Shown here in pieces: positions 39,000-47,261 of a stretch of 51,359 bases of DNA. A program made the translations under genes and the position numbers. This DNA is from Actinobacteria bacterium OK074 (lineage in GTDB: Bacteria > Actinomycetota > Actinomycetes > Streptomycetales > Streptomycetaceae): the NCBI GenBank assembly GCA_001298575.1, contig LJCV01000280.1, positions 1-51,359 of the forward strand. Direction: 5' to 3'. The notes under the pieces are model-generated. The model saw nothing but the letters and a program-made list of their open reading frames with translations. It had not been told where the DNA came from and searched no databases. Each line of letters begins with the position of its first letter. The first letter of the stretch is position 1.

Positions 39000-39225
39000 A
39001 CCACCCTCACCACAGGTCACTTTCGGCCAGCCCGGCCGCACCCCGCCCGTCCGCTTGCCTCCCTGCGCACCGTTTTGTCCATCCCTCAGCATGCTGCCCA
39101 GCCGTTTTCGGACGGTGGTCCGGCGGGCAGGGCTTTGACATATTGACGCGGACGGACAACGACGGACACGGCCGGACGATCACGTATCACGTATCACGTA
39201 TACGGACCGGGAAACGGGGAGCGCG
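39000..39225 (+). promoter_or_regulatory. Promoter region of the ImmA-like gene
   Basis: TTGACA (39135-39140) could be a -35. GGACGGACAACGACGGACACGG has overlapping direct repeats, and ATCACGT is repeated three times in a 7-base register at 39179-39199, immediately before the SD GGGGAG. These repeats are candidate operator sites. The remainder (39000-39130) shows no gene. Confidence 0.5.
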
Positions 39226-39789
39226 GTGAGTACGAGCAGGCAGAGGCGGCGGCTGGCGGACCGCTTCACCGCCGGCCTGGCGGACCTTCCGGTCCCCGCG
39301 ACCCCGGACGTCCTGTTCGCCGCGCTCACCCGGGTGGCCGGTGAGGTCCGCGGCCGTGAGGTGGTGCTGCTCCGGGAGATCTTCCCGCCGCAGACCGCCA
39401 GCGGCCTCTGGCTCCAGCTGGAGTCGCAGGACATCCTCGTCGTCGACGAACGGGCCGCGCCCTGGCACCAGTTGGTGATCTTCTTCCACGAGGTGTGGCA
39501 CATGCTGGAGGACGACTGCGGCATGCACACCGGTGACGCCCATGTCGCCGCCCGGGTCCTCAACCGCCGCGACGACCCCGGCGCCGCGGCCGTCTCGATC
39601 GCCGCCCGCACCGGCTTCAGCACCCGCGCCGAACAGGACGCCGAACGCTTCGGGCTCCTGATGGGCCAGCGGCTGCGCGAGTGGCTGCACACCGGCCCCG
39701 CCGCCCCGGCCCCGCGCGAGCCCGCCCCGGACAGCGTCGCCACCCGCATCGAGGCCGCCCTCGGCTACTGCCGCACCCCCCGAGGCTGA
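39226..39789 (+). CDS. ImmA/IrrE-like zinc metallopeptidase
   Basis: A 187-aa protein. GTG 39226 follows GGGGAG by 4 bases. The active-site helix FFHEVWHML carries HExxH (His88, Glu89, His92) and an EDD following it; LWLQLESQDILVVDERAAPWHQLVIFFHE is the usual ImmA/IrrE layout of a strand ahead of the metal helix. Related proteins cleave XRE repressors or act as stress proteases. The XRE-type gene at 38374 is the obvious partner. The C-terminal tail is Pro-rich. It precedes two polytopic membrane-protein genes by about 30 bases in the same direction. Confidence 0.85.
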   Translation: MSTSRQRRRLADRFTAGLADLPVPATPDVLFAALTRVAGEVRGREVVLLREIFPPQTASGLWLQLESQDILVVDERAAPWHQLVIFFHEVWHMLEDDCGMHTGDAHVAARVLNRRDDPGAAAVSIAARTGFSTRAEQDAERFGLLMGQRLREWLHTGPAAPAPREPAPDSVATRIEAALGYCRTPRG

Positions 39790-39818
39790 CCGATGCCCCA
39801 CCCCCTCCGGTCCCCGTC

Positions 39819-41081
39819 ATGACGAGTGGTCTGATCAACTACCTCTGCTGCGCCGCCCTCTGGCTCGGTCTCCTGCTCAAGGCCCCTGATCTCGCCCGCC
39901 GTTGGCACGACCCGTTCCTGCGGGTCATCTGCGCGGTGCTGGGCCTGGCGGGCCTGTCCTGGTTCGCCGGTGCCCCGCCGACCGTGGGCGCGGTCAACCG
40001 GCTCAGCGGGGTGCCCAACCTGGCGGCCCCGCTGACGTACGCGGTGATCACGGCGTACAGCGCCGCCTCGCTCGTGCTGATCGTCCACTGGCGCGGCGGC
40101 CCCGACGTACGGCGCACCACCCGCCGCTGGACCTGCGCGTACACCGGCGTGATCGGCTCGGTCGCGCTCATGTTCGTCCTCGGCCACGCGCACGAGAAGC
40201 TGGAACGGCGCACGGACTTCGACACGTACTACGCCACCACCCCGTACGCCCGCGAGATGATCGTGCTGTACCTGGTCGGCCATCTCGTCGCCGCGAGCGC
40301 GACCACCGTGCTGACGCTGCGCTGGGCGCGCGAGGTGCACGGGCGGCTGCGGGCCGGGATGGTGACCTTCGGCATCGGCGCCGGGTTCGGCGTCGGCTAC
40401 AGCGTCTCCAAGTTGACGGCGGTGGTGGCCCGTTGGTGCGGGCTGGACTGGTCGGCGCTGTCCACCACGGTCTCCCCCTCCAGCGCGGGCCTGGGCGCGC
40501 TGCTCGCCGTCGTCGGCATCCTGATCCCGCTGGCCGGACCGCAGGTGGCGGCCTGGGCGCTGGCCCGGCGGACCTATCTGCGGCTGGGCCCCCTGGAGCG
40601 CGAACTCGACGACATCCTGGTCCGCGAGTCGCTGCGGTTCAGACGGCCGCCCTGGTACTCCCCCGCCCTGCGTCTGATGTGGCGGCAGAGCAGCATCCAC
40701 AACGCGCTCGGCCACCTCGACGCCTACCTCGACCCGGCCCTGTTCGAGCAGGCATACGACGCCGCCGTGCGCGCCACGGGCGACCGCGACCACGCCGAGG
40801 CCGCGGCCTGGGCGGCCGTCATCGCCGCCGCCGCGCACCCCGACCGCTCACCGGACCAGCCCCCGCGCCCCCGCACCACCCGTCTCCCGCACCCGATTCC
40901 GGGCCCGGCCCTCCTGGTCCGCATCGCCGACATCTTCAACACACCGCAGGAGCAAGCCACTTGGCGGCCCGCCCCCGGGACCCCGGCCGCCCCCGGACAC
41001 CCCACGCCGTCCCCCGCCGCGTCAACCGCCCCCCACCGCCCCCGCACCGCCCGCCGACCCGAACGGACCCCTCGGGCATGA
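39819..41081 (+). CDS. DUF6545 / MAB_1171c-type multi-span membrane protein (copy 1)
   Basis: A 420-aa protein with about seven hydrophobic helices in the first 240 residues and a cytoplasmic C-terminal domain of about 180. Typical conserved parts are NRLSGVPNLAAPLTYAVITAYSAASLVLIVHWRGGP, DTYYATTPYAREMIVLYLVGHL and STTVSPSSAGLGALL. Family members are annotated as putative transporters (MAB_1171c type) but their function is unknown. ATG 39819 has a poor SD and may be coupled to the metallopeptidase gene. Its stop overlaps the next start as ATGA. A Pro/Arg-rich tail follows from about 360. Confidence 0.85.
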   Translation: MTSGLINYLCCAALWLGLLLKAPDLARRWHDPFLRVICAVLGLAGLSWFAGAPPTVGAVNRLSGVPNLAAPLTYAVITAYSAASLVLIVHWRGGPDVRRTTRRWTCAYTGVIGSVALMFVLGHAHEKLERRTDFDTYYATTPYAREMIVLYLVGHLVAASATTVLTLRWAREVHGRLRAGMVTFGIGAGFGVGYSVSKLTAVVARWCGLDWSALSTTVSPSSAGLGALLAVVGILIPLAGPQVAAWALARRTYLRLGPLERELDDILVRESLRFRRPPWYSPALRLMWRQSSIHNALGHLDAYLDPALFEQAYDAAVRATGDRDHAEAAAWAAVIAAAAHPDRSPDQPPRPRTTRLPHPIPGPALLVRIADIFNTPQEQATWRPAPGTPAAPGHPTPSPAASTAPHRPRTARRPERTPRA

Positions 41082-42280
41082 GTTTCGTCGTCTATCTGGC
41101 GGCCGTCGTCTTCGGCGCCTCCTCCCTGCTGCTGTTCCGCCGCCCGCGCCAGGCGCTGCGGGACCCGCTGACCGCGTCGACCTGCGTGTCCATCGCACTG
41201 GGCGCGACCTGCTTCGCCTGCGCCGCACCGGCCACCCTCGCGGCCGTCAACTCCCTCACCGGGATACCCAACTTCGGCGCCCCGCTGACGTATTCGATGA
41301 TCTCCGCCTACAGTTGCTCACTGCTCATCCTGCTGATCAACTGGCGGGGCGGCCCACGCGAGCGGACCCGGCGCATGGTGGTGCGGACGGTCACCGCCTA
41401 CGGCCTGGTGATCGTGGCGATCATCGTGCTGTTCACGCTGGCCGACGCGGACACCGAACGGCTGCGGGACCTGGACACGTACTACGCCACCACCCCGTAC
41501 ATGCGCGAGATGATCCTGCTCTACCTCGTCGGCCACAGCGCCGCCTCGGTGCTGCTGTGCGCGCTGTGCGTGAAGTGGGGGCACGAGGTGCACGGGCCGC
41601 TGCGGGTCGGGCTGCGGCTGATCATGCTCGGGATCCTGCTGGACGTACTCGGCTTCCAGCTCACCAAGTACACGGCGCTGGTGGCCCGTTGGACCGGGCA
41701 CGACCTCGACGTGCTGTCCACCACGGTGGCCCCGCCGACCGCCTCGCTGGGCGCGCTGATCTGCTCCGCCGGGTTCGTGCTGCCGCGCTTCCTGCCGGTC
41801 GCGCTCGCCAACTGGCGCAGCCTGGGCGACTATCGCACCCTGGGCCCGCTCTGGGCGGAGCTGCGGTTCCTCGCCACCGCGCCCAAGCCGCCCGCCGCCT
41901 GGTGGCAGCCGCCCCGCGAACGCCTCCACTGGCGCGAGATCTCCATCCACGACGCCCTGTTGGCCCTCGCCCCGCACTTCGACGACCACGTCCGCACGAC
42001 GGCCTACGACGGCGCCGTCCACACCGGCCGCCCGGCGCACGAGGCCCGCGCGATAGCCGAGGCGGTCATGGTCACCGACGCGGCCCGCCGGGCCGCCGCC
42101 GCGGAGGAGCCCCGCACCCCCGCGAGCACCTACCGGCTGCACGCCACCGAGGTCTCCGGCACCGGCACCGCCAGCCTCGTCGAACTGGCGCGGGCGCTGG
42201 TGCGCTGCCCCGCCGCGACGGCATGTGCACCGGCACCCACACCGGCACCAGCCCCACCGCGCTCAGTGAAGACACAGTGA
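41078..42280 (+). CDS. DUF6545 / MAB_1171c-type multi-span membrane protein (copy 2)
   Basis: A 400-aa tandem paralogue of the preceding gene, starting at ATG 41078 inside its stop (ATGA). It keeps NSLTGIPNFGAPLTYSMISAYSCSLLILLINWRGGP, DTYYATTPYMREMILLYLVGH, WTGHDLDVLSTTVAPPTASLGAL and REISIHDALLALAPHFDDHV. About seven membrane helices are followed by a soluble C-terminal part that mirrors copy 1 (SSIHNALGHLDAYLDP there). Two adjacent, unequal copies suggest a heterodimer. An FAD monooxygenase gene follows after about 90 bases. Confidence 0.85.
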   Translation: MSFVVYLAAVVFGASSLLLFRRPRQALRDPLTASTCVSIALGATCFACAAPATLAAVNSLTGIPNFGAPLTYSMISAYSCSLLILLINWRGGPRERTRRMVVRTVTAYGLVIVAIIVLFTLADADTERLRDLDTYYATTPYMREMILLYLVGHSAASVLLCALCVKWGHEVHGPLRVGLRLIMLGILLDVLGFQLTKYTALVARWTGHDLDVLSTTVAPPTASLGALICSAGFVLPRFLPVALANWRSLGDYRTLGPLWAELRFLATAPKPPAAWWQPPRERLHWREISIHDALLALAPHFDDHVRTTAYDGAVHTGRPAHEARAIAEAVMVTDAARRAAAAEEPRTPASTYRLHATEVSGTGTASLVELARALVRCPAATACAPAPTPAPAPPRSVKTQ

Positions 42281-42368
42281 CCGGCGCACAAGCGGTAACA
42301 GAGCCCGTAGCAACAGAGCCCCCAGTAACCAGAGGCCGAACTCTCGGCCGACACAGAGGAGTTGCCCC

Positions 42369-43781
42369 ATGTCCCGCAGAGCTGTCGTCATCGGTGCCGG
42401 TCAGGCGGGCATGCTCGCCGCGGCGGCGTTGTCGCGCGCGGTCGACGAGGTCGTCGTCCTGGACCGCGACGGCCTGCCGGACGGGCCGGAGTACCGCAAG
42501 GGCCTCCCGCAGGGCCGCCACGCCCACCTGCTGATGCCCGGCGGCCAGCGGGCCATGGCCGAACTCCTGCCCGAAGTCGACCTGCGGGAACGGCTGTTGG
42601 CGGCGGGTGCGCACGACGTCCCGCTCGCCTCGGGCATGGTCGCGCTCACCCCCGAGGGCTGGCTGCACCGCTGGCGCCACGACGAACACCGCGTCATCAC
42701 GTGCAGCCGCGCCCTGCTCGACCACGTCGTCCGCGCAACTGTCGTAGAACAGACGGGAGTCGAGATACGCCGGGCCGAGGCGGTCGGCCTGCTCGGCACC
42801 CGGGAGCGGGTCCTCGGCGTACGAGCAACAACCACAGAGCCGACCACCGGCAGCAGCGAAGTGGCCGACCTGGACGCCGACTTCGTCGTGGACGCGAGCG
42901 GGCGCGGGTCGCGGTCGGTGCGGTGGCTGGCGGAGTTGGGCATCGACGGGGTGACCGAGGAGACCGTCGACGCCGGACTGTGCAACGCCACCCGCATCTA
43001 CCGGGTGCCGGAGGGCGCGGAGCGGTTCCCCATGACCCTCGTGCAGGCGGACCCGTACGCCGGTGCCCCGGGCCGCAGCGCCACCGTCGTGCCCATCGAG
43101 GGCAACCGGTGGATGGTCAGCCTGGCCGGTTCGCGCGGCGGCGAACCCCCGTCCGACCCCGACGGCTTCCTCCAGTACACGCTCGACCTGCCGCACCCCC
43201 TGGTGGGCCAACTCATCGAGCACGCCGAGCCGTTGACCGAGATCGCGGTCAGCCGCAGCACCAGCAACGCGCGCCGGTACCTGGAGAAGCTGCGCGCGTG
43301 GCCGGAGGGCCTGCTCGTGCTCGGCGACGCGCTCGCCACCTTCAACCCCGTGTACGGGCAGGGCATGGCGGTGGCCGCGCTCGGCGCCCGCGCCCTCGAC
43401 GAGGAGTTGCGCCGCGGCGACCTCGCACCGGGCCTGGGCCGCCGGGTCCAGCGCGCGGCGGCCCGCTCGGTCGAGGCGGCCTGGGCGATGTCCGTCGGCC
43501 AGGACGTGTGGTTCCCGGACGTCCGCGGCCGGGGCCCCAACGCCGTCGACCGCCTGGTCACCCGCTACACCCGCCGCCTGACGAAGGCGGCCACCGGCTC
43601 CTACGCCGCCTGCGCCGCCCTGTGGGACGTCACCGGCCTGACCGAGGGCCCGACCCGCCTCCTCCGCCCCGGCGCACTCCTCTCTACCCTCAACGGCCCC
43701 CTGCTGCCGCCCCTTTCGGGCCCGCCGCTGACACCGTACGAGCGAGGCGTACTGAACGGGCTTGCGGCGAGGGCGAGTTGA
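42369..43781 (+). CDS. FAD-dependent monooxygenase/oxidoreductase
   Basis: A 470-aa flavoprotein. GAGGAG is about 7 bases before ATG 42369. It has the N-terminal GxGxxG dinucleotide motif (VVIGAGQAGMLAA), the ALxR-type Arg in CSRALLDHVV, an aromatic VVDASGRGSRS (DG/DASG motif) and the GD motif LVLGDALATFNPVYGQGM. This is the plan of FAD-dependent aromatic hydroxylases and halogenase-like oxidoreductases; no halogenase WxWxIP motif is visible. It probably oxidises a small molecule in the cytosol with NAD(P)H and O2. It is co-directional with the XRE/ImmA/DUF6545 genes, a grouping I recall in other streptomycetes. Confidence 0.88.
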   Translation: MSRRAVVIGAGQAGMLAAAALSRAVDEVVVLDRDGLPDGPEYRKGLPQGRHAHLLMPGGQRAMAELLPEVDLRERLLAAGAHDVPLASGMVALTPEGWLHRWRHDEHRVITCSRALLDHVVRATVVEQTGVEIRRAEAVGLLGTRERVLGVRATTTEPTTGSSEVADLDADFVVDASGRGSRSVRWLAELGIDGVTEETVDAGLCNATRIYRVPEGAERFPMTLVQADPYAGAPGRSATVVPIEGNRWMVSLAGSRGGEPPSDPDGFLQYTLDLPHPLVGQLIEHAEPLTEIAVSRSTSNARRYLEKLRAWPEGLLVLGDALATFNPVYGQGMAVAALGARALDEELRRGDLAPGLGRRVQRAAARSVEAAWAMSVGQDVWFPDVRGRGPNAVDRLVTRYTRRLTKAATGSYAACAALWDVTGLTEGPTRLLRPGALLSTLNGPLLPPLSGPPLTPYERGVLNGLAARAS

Positions 43782-43832
43782 CGATCCGTCAAAGATCTTT
43801 CACCGACCCATCAGCAACCCGCCAACGACGTG

Positions 43833-45338
43833 TCAACAACCCCCCGGCCGGGCGTAGAGCGTCACCCGGGCCCCGAGCGGATACAGCGTCCGGCACTCCT
43901 CGAAGTCGCGCGCGAGGACGTCCGTCTTCGTCGCGTCCGCCGTCGCGTCGGCCGGGGACTCGGCGTCCGGGTCGCGCAGCACGACGATCCGCCGCTCGCG
44001 CGACATCCGGGCGCGCACGACGGCCGCGGACGCCTCGGTGCCGTAGAGGGAGTCGGAACGGTCCGGGACCCGGGCGACGGCGAGGTCGTCGAGCCGGGCG
44101 AAGACTCCCGGGTCGGCCAGGGACCAGACGCGACGGCGGCCGGGCTCGTAGAGCACGCCGTCGCCGGGCGCCGACAGCCGCTGGACGGCGGCGGCGACGG
44201 CGGTGGCGTCGTCGCGCCGGCTGTCGGGCCGGCGCAGGTGCCAGGAGTACGCCGGGACGGTGCCGAGGACGACGAGCACCGCGGCCACAGCGACGAGGGG
44301 CCACCGCGGCCGGACGCGCAGGGCGGCACGGTCGCGCCACGCCCGGTCGAGCCCCGCCCCGGCCAGCAGGGCCTGCCCGGCGACGCCGTAGAGGACGTAC
44401 CGGTCCACGAACAACGGCTGGACGGGCGAGGCGAGGAGCAGCAGCGCACCGGGGAGGAGGGCGAGGGGCAGCGCGAGGGACACGAGCCGCCGCGCGGCAG
44501 AGTCGGCGCCGGTGTCGCGCACGAGAACCCGCGCGCACAGCACGGAGACGCTCCCCGCGCCGAAGTACCAGGCCAGCCCGCCCGTATCCACCCCGATCCA
44601 GGAGACCTGGGCGGACTGGCGGGTGCTGAGCAGCACGAGGGGCGCGACCCCGGCGACGGCGGTGAGCGCGGCGGGCGCCCAGCGGCGGCGGACCTCCCGC
44701 GGTACGGCGAAGGCGTGCGCGGCGACGGCGAGGATGGCGAACTCGTGCAGCAGCGCGGCCGTCAGCATCAGGGCCGCGTAGCCGCCCCAGGCCCGCCCCG
44801 ACCCGCTGTCGACCGCGCTGACCAGCAGATACGTCGCCCAGACCACGCACGCGGCGACGAGCGCGTACGACCGTCCCTCCTGCGCGAAGCGCTGCACGCC
44901 GGGCGTGAGCGCGAACAGGAGGCCCGCCGGCACGCCCGTACGGAGCCCGCCGAGCCGCCGCCCCAGCACGGTGACGCCCGCCGTGGCGAGGACCGCGCCG
45001 AGCACGGAGGGCAGCCGCAGCACGAGCACGGGGTCGAGGGCGCCGGTCCCGGACATGTCCGTGGCACGGAACAGGACGTGCATCAGCGTGTAGTAGAACG
45101 CGTGTACGAGGTCGACGTGCGCGACCGTGCCCCACAGTTCCGGCAGGGTCCGGTGGGCCATGTCGTAGGTGACGGCCTCGTCGCGCCAGATGCCGCCGTG
45201 CCGCCGTATGCCCCACAGGCCGAGCGCGAGGGACAGCAGCGCGGGGAGGAGGACGGGCGACGGGACGGTGGCGCGGGGCGGGGGCGGTGGGGGTGCCGGG
45301 CGCCGGGGGCGGGCGGGGGTGAGGACCGCGGTGCTCAT
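43833..45338 (-). CDS. Membrane glycosyltransferase, GT39/ArnT-like
   Basis: A 501-aa protein with about eleven hydrophobic segments. ATG 45338 follows GGAGCG by about 5 bases; an upstream extension in the frame lacks support. The first extracytoplasmic loop carries GIWRDEAVTYD, the Asp-Glu pair (53-54) characteristic of polyprenyl-phosphate-sugar-dependent transferases (GT39/PMT/ArnT clan). The last 120 residues form a soluble extracytoplasmic domain (LSAPGDGVLYEPGRRRVWSL; YPLGARVTLY). It probably transfers a sugar from a polyprenyl carrier to a cell-envelope acceptor. The acceptor is not predictable. It stands alone, with the histidine kinase gene to its right on the same strand. Confidence 0.88.
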   Translation of the reverse strand: MSTAVLTPARPRRPAPPPPPPRATVPSPVLLPALLSLALGLWGIRRHGGIWRDEAVTYDMAHRTLPELWGTVAHVDLVHAFYYTLMHVLFRATDMSGTGALDPVLVLRLPSVLGAVLATAGVTVLGRRLGGLRTGVPAGLLFALTPGVQRFAQEGRSYALVAACVVWATYLLVSAVDSGSGRAWGGYAALMLTAALLHEFAILAVAAHAFAVPREVRRRWAPAALTAVAGVAPLVLLSTRQSAQVSWIGVDTGGLAWYFGAGSVSVLCARVLVRDTGADSAARRLVSLALPLALLPGALLLLASPVQPLFVDRYVLYGVAGQALLAGAGLDRAWRDRAALRVRPRWPLVAVAAVLVVLGTVPAYSWHLRRPDSRRDDATAVAAAVQRLSAPGDGVLYEPGRRRVWSLADPGVFARLDDLAVARVPDRSDSLYGTEASAAVVRARMSRERRIVVLRDPDAESPADATADATKTDVLARDFEECRTLYPLGARVTLYARPGGC

Positions 45339-45506
45339 GGGGACGCTCCGGAGGGAGGGTGAGGCGGAGAGGACGGACGGGCCGTTGCCCGGACCTCGAC
45401 CCTGCGCGATCACGCCACCCGAAAACCTCACCCATCAGGCCGGAACTCCCACGCCCATGCGACCCAAAAGGGACAATTGCCTACCCCTTTAGGTCACTTG
45501 GGCAGC

Positions 45507-46757
45507 TCAGCGGGCATGAGGGGGAGGGGGAAACAGGGCGCGCACTTCCCACCCGTACGCCTGATCCCCCCGGGGCCCGGTGTACAGCTCGCCGTCGAGG
45601 GCGGTGACGCGTTCGGTCAGGCCGACGAGGCCGAAGCCGCCGCCGTGGGCCGCGTCGGGGAGCTGGGTGCCGCCGCGGCCGTCGTCGGTGACGGTCACCT
45701 CCAGCCGCCCCCGCTCGTCGTGGCGCAGTCCGACGACGACCTCGGTGGCGTCGGCCGCGTGCCGCCGCACGTTGGTCAGCGCCTCCTGCACGACGCGGAA
45801 CGCGGCGGCCTGCACCTCGTGCGGCAGATCGTCGACGACGGCGGGGTCGCGCCGGAGGGTGACCTTCTGCCCCGGCGCCGCGAACCCGTCGACCAGCTCG
45901 GCGACGGCGGCGAGGTCGCCGACGGGCCGCCGCTCGGCCGCGGAGGCGGTGGCGTCGCGCAGCACGCCGACGGTCCGCCGCATGGAGGCGAGCGCCTCGG
46001 TGGCGGCGCGTTCGATCCCGGCGAGGACGGGGTCGAGCGGCGGCCCTTCGCCGGGGCCGGGGCCGGGGCCAGAGCCGGTGCCAGAGCCGGGGCCGGGGCC
46101 GGGGCCGGGGCCGGGGCCGGGGGGCGTGGCGGCCATCATGCGGGCCATCTGCGTCTGCACGAGGATGCCGGTGACATGGTGGGCGACGAAGTCGTGCAGG
46201 TCGGCAGCGATGGCGAGGCGTTCCTCGCGGCGGGTCTCGGCGATTGCGGTCGTACGGCGGTACTCCAGCCAGCGCAGGTAGGCCGCGAAGGAGGCGGTGA
46301 CCAGGGCGAGGAGCACGTCGACCAGGAAGTACGGCACGGCTTCGGCGGAGAACCCGGGCGCGTACCGCAGCGGCATGCTGAGCAGCGCGCCCGCGTCGAG
46401 CAGCCCGCAGGCCACGGCCCAGCCCGGCGGGCACTGCCGTACGGCCAGGAACAACAGGCAGAGCAGAATCGTGCTCTCGCCCGGCCCGAAGGGCACGGAA
46501 CGGTGCCGCAGCAGCGAATCCGCGGTGACGAGCAGCCCGCACAGCGCGGGCACGGCGGTACGCAACTGGGGCGTGACCACCGCCGGCCACCGCCCGGGGG
46601 GCCAGAACACGGCGACGAGCCCGACGAGGAGCAGGAGCGCCGGACGCAACGGGTTGTAGGCGGTGTCGTAGGCGATCGAGATGTCGTAGTACGACAGCGC
46701 GAGCAGGGCCCCGACGGCGACACCGCGGGCACAGCCTCGTCCGGGGGTGGATCTCAT
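45507..46757 (-). CDS. Two-component sensor histidine kinase (HisKA_3/NarL type), orphan
   Basis: A 416-aa kinase with about five to six N-terminal hydrophobic helices (residues 10-165). The H-box is EERLAIAADLHDFVAHHVTG with phosphoacceptor His188, as in HisKA_3 kinases. It is followed by a Gly-Pro repeat (about 213-238) that separates the two halves of the dimerisation domain, and a HATPase_c domain (VVQEALTNVRRHA N-box, DDGRG and GGFGLVGLTERV G-boxes). Such kinases phosphorylate LuxR/NarL-type response regulators. None is encoded next to it: the next gene downstream is the glycosyltransferase. It is divergent from a DUF4333-like gene. The signal is unknown. Confidence 0.92.
   Translation of the reverse strand: MRSTPGRGCARGVAVGALLALSYYDISIAYDTAYNPLRPALLLLVGLVAVFWPPGRWPAVVTPQLRTAVPALCGLLVTADSLLRHRSVPFGPGESTILLCLLFLAVRQCPPGWAVACGLLDAGALLSMPLRYAPGFSAEAVPYFLVDVLLALVTASFAAYLRWLEYRRTTAIAETRREERLAIAADLHDFVAHHVTGILVQTQMARMMAATPPGPGPGPGPGPGSGTGSGPGPGPGEGPPLDPVLAGIERAATEALASMRRTVGVLRDATASAAERRPVGDLAAVAELVDGFAAPGQKVTLRRDPAVVDDLPHEVQAAAFRVVQEALTNVRRHAADATEVVVGLRHDERGRLEVTVTDDGRGGTQLPDAAHGGGFGLVGLTERVTALDGELYTGPRGDQAYGWEVRALFPPPPHAR
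46050..46124. repeat. (CCGGGG)n hexanucleotide repeat within the kinase gene
   Basis: About ten near-perfect CCGGGG/CCAGAG-CCGG hexamers encode the Gly-Pro stretch after the phosphorylation helix. Because the unit is six bases, slippage changes linker length without frameshift. Confidence 0.85.
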
Positions 46758-46883
46758 GGGTTCACGGTATGCGGAGGAGGCGGACGAAGGATCGACCGAA
46801 CGGCCGAGGTCGGAGGGCGGCGGATGCCGGAGACTTGGGGCCGGGACCGTCAGGAGCAGGGGTCAGGAGTAGGGGTTACGCGC

Positions 46884-47255
46884 GTGAAGCTGGACCGGAA
46901 GTTCGCGGTGGGCGTCGCCGGGGGCGCCGCGGCCGTGGTCGCCCTGGCCACCCTGGCCACGAACCTGATCGCCAAGACCGAGTCCACGACGGAACTGAAC
47001 CGCTACGACACGATGATGGTGGACGGCCACAAGGCACTGGCCCCGAAGATCGTCGCGGGGCGGACGCAGGGGTTGTATCACCCGTTGCCGTGGGTGGGGG
47101 TGCGGGTGCATGTGTCTTGCCCGGGGCCTTTGAAGGCGGTGCGGGGGGTGGTGTTGCGGTGCAGTGGGCGGAAGGGGGATGGGACGGTTGTGGAGATTCC
47201 GGTGACTGTGGTTCGGGCTACGAGCACGCACGTTACGTGGCGGTTTGAGCGGTGA
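46884..47255 (+). CDS. DUF4333-like membrane-anchored protein
   Basis: A 123-aa protein. GTG 46884 is used, with AGGGG about 8-10 bases upstream. The N-terminal segment (FAVGVAGGAAAVVALATLATNLIA) is a signal anchor. The mature part has two cysteines in VSCPGPLKAVRGVVLRCSG and ends GTVVEIPVTVVRATSTHVTWRFE, which resembles the DUF4333 fold (C-P-x-x-L, second C, and V-T-V strand). Such proteins are small extracytoplasmic domains of unknown role. It converges almost directly on the NACHT gene stop (7 bases between). Confidence 0.72.
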   Translation: MKLDRKFAVGVAGGAAAVVALATLATNLIAKTESTTELNRYDTMMVDGHKALAPKIVAGRTQGLYHPLPWVGVRVHVSCPGPLKAVRGVVLRCSGRKGDGTVVEIPVTVVRATSTHVTWRFER

Positions 47256-47261
47256 GGTGCG

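Noticed and set aside
42362..44629. A 755-codon plus-strand frame overlapping the FAD enzyme and part of the glycosyltransferase
   Set aside because: Arg/Pro/Gly-rich shadow without family motifs; the FAD enzyme frame has GxGxxG and GD motifs.
45339..45506. A response regulator partner for the histidine kinase
   Set aside because: No gene with a receiver domain lies next to the kinase; the region between 45339 and 45506 is non-coding.
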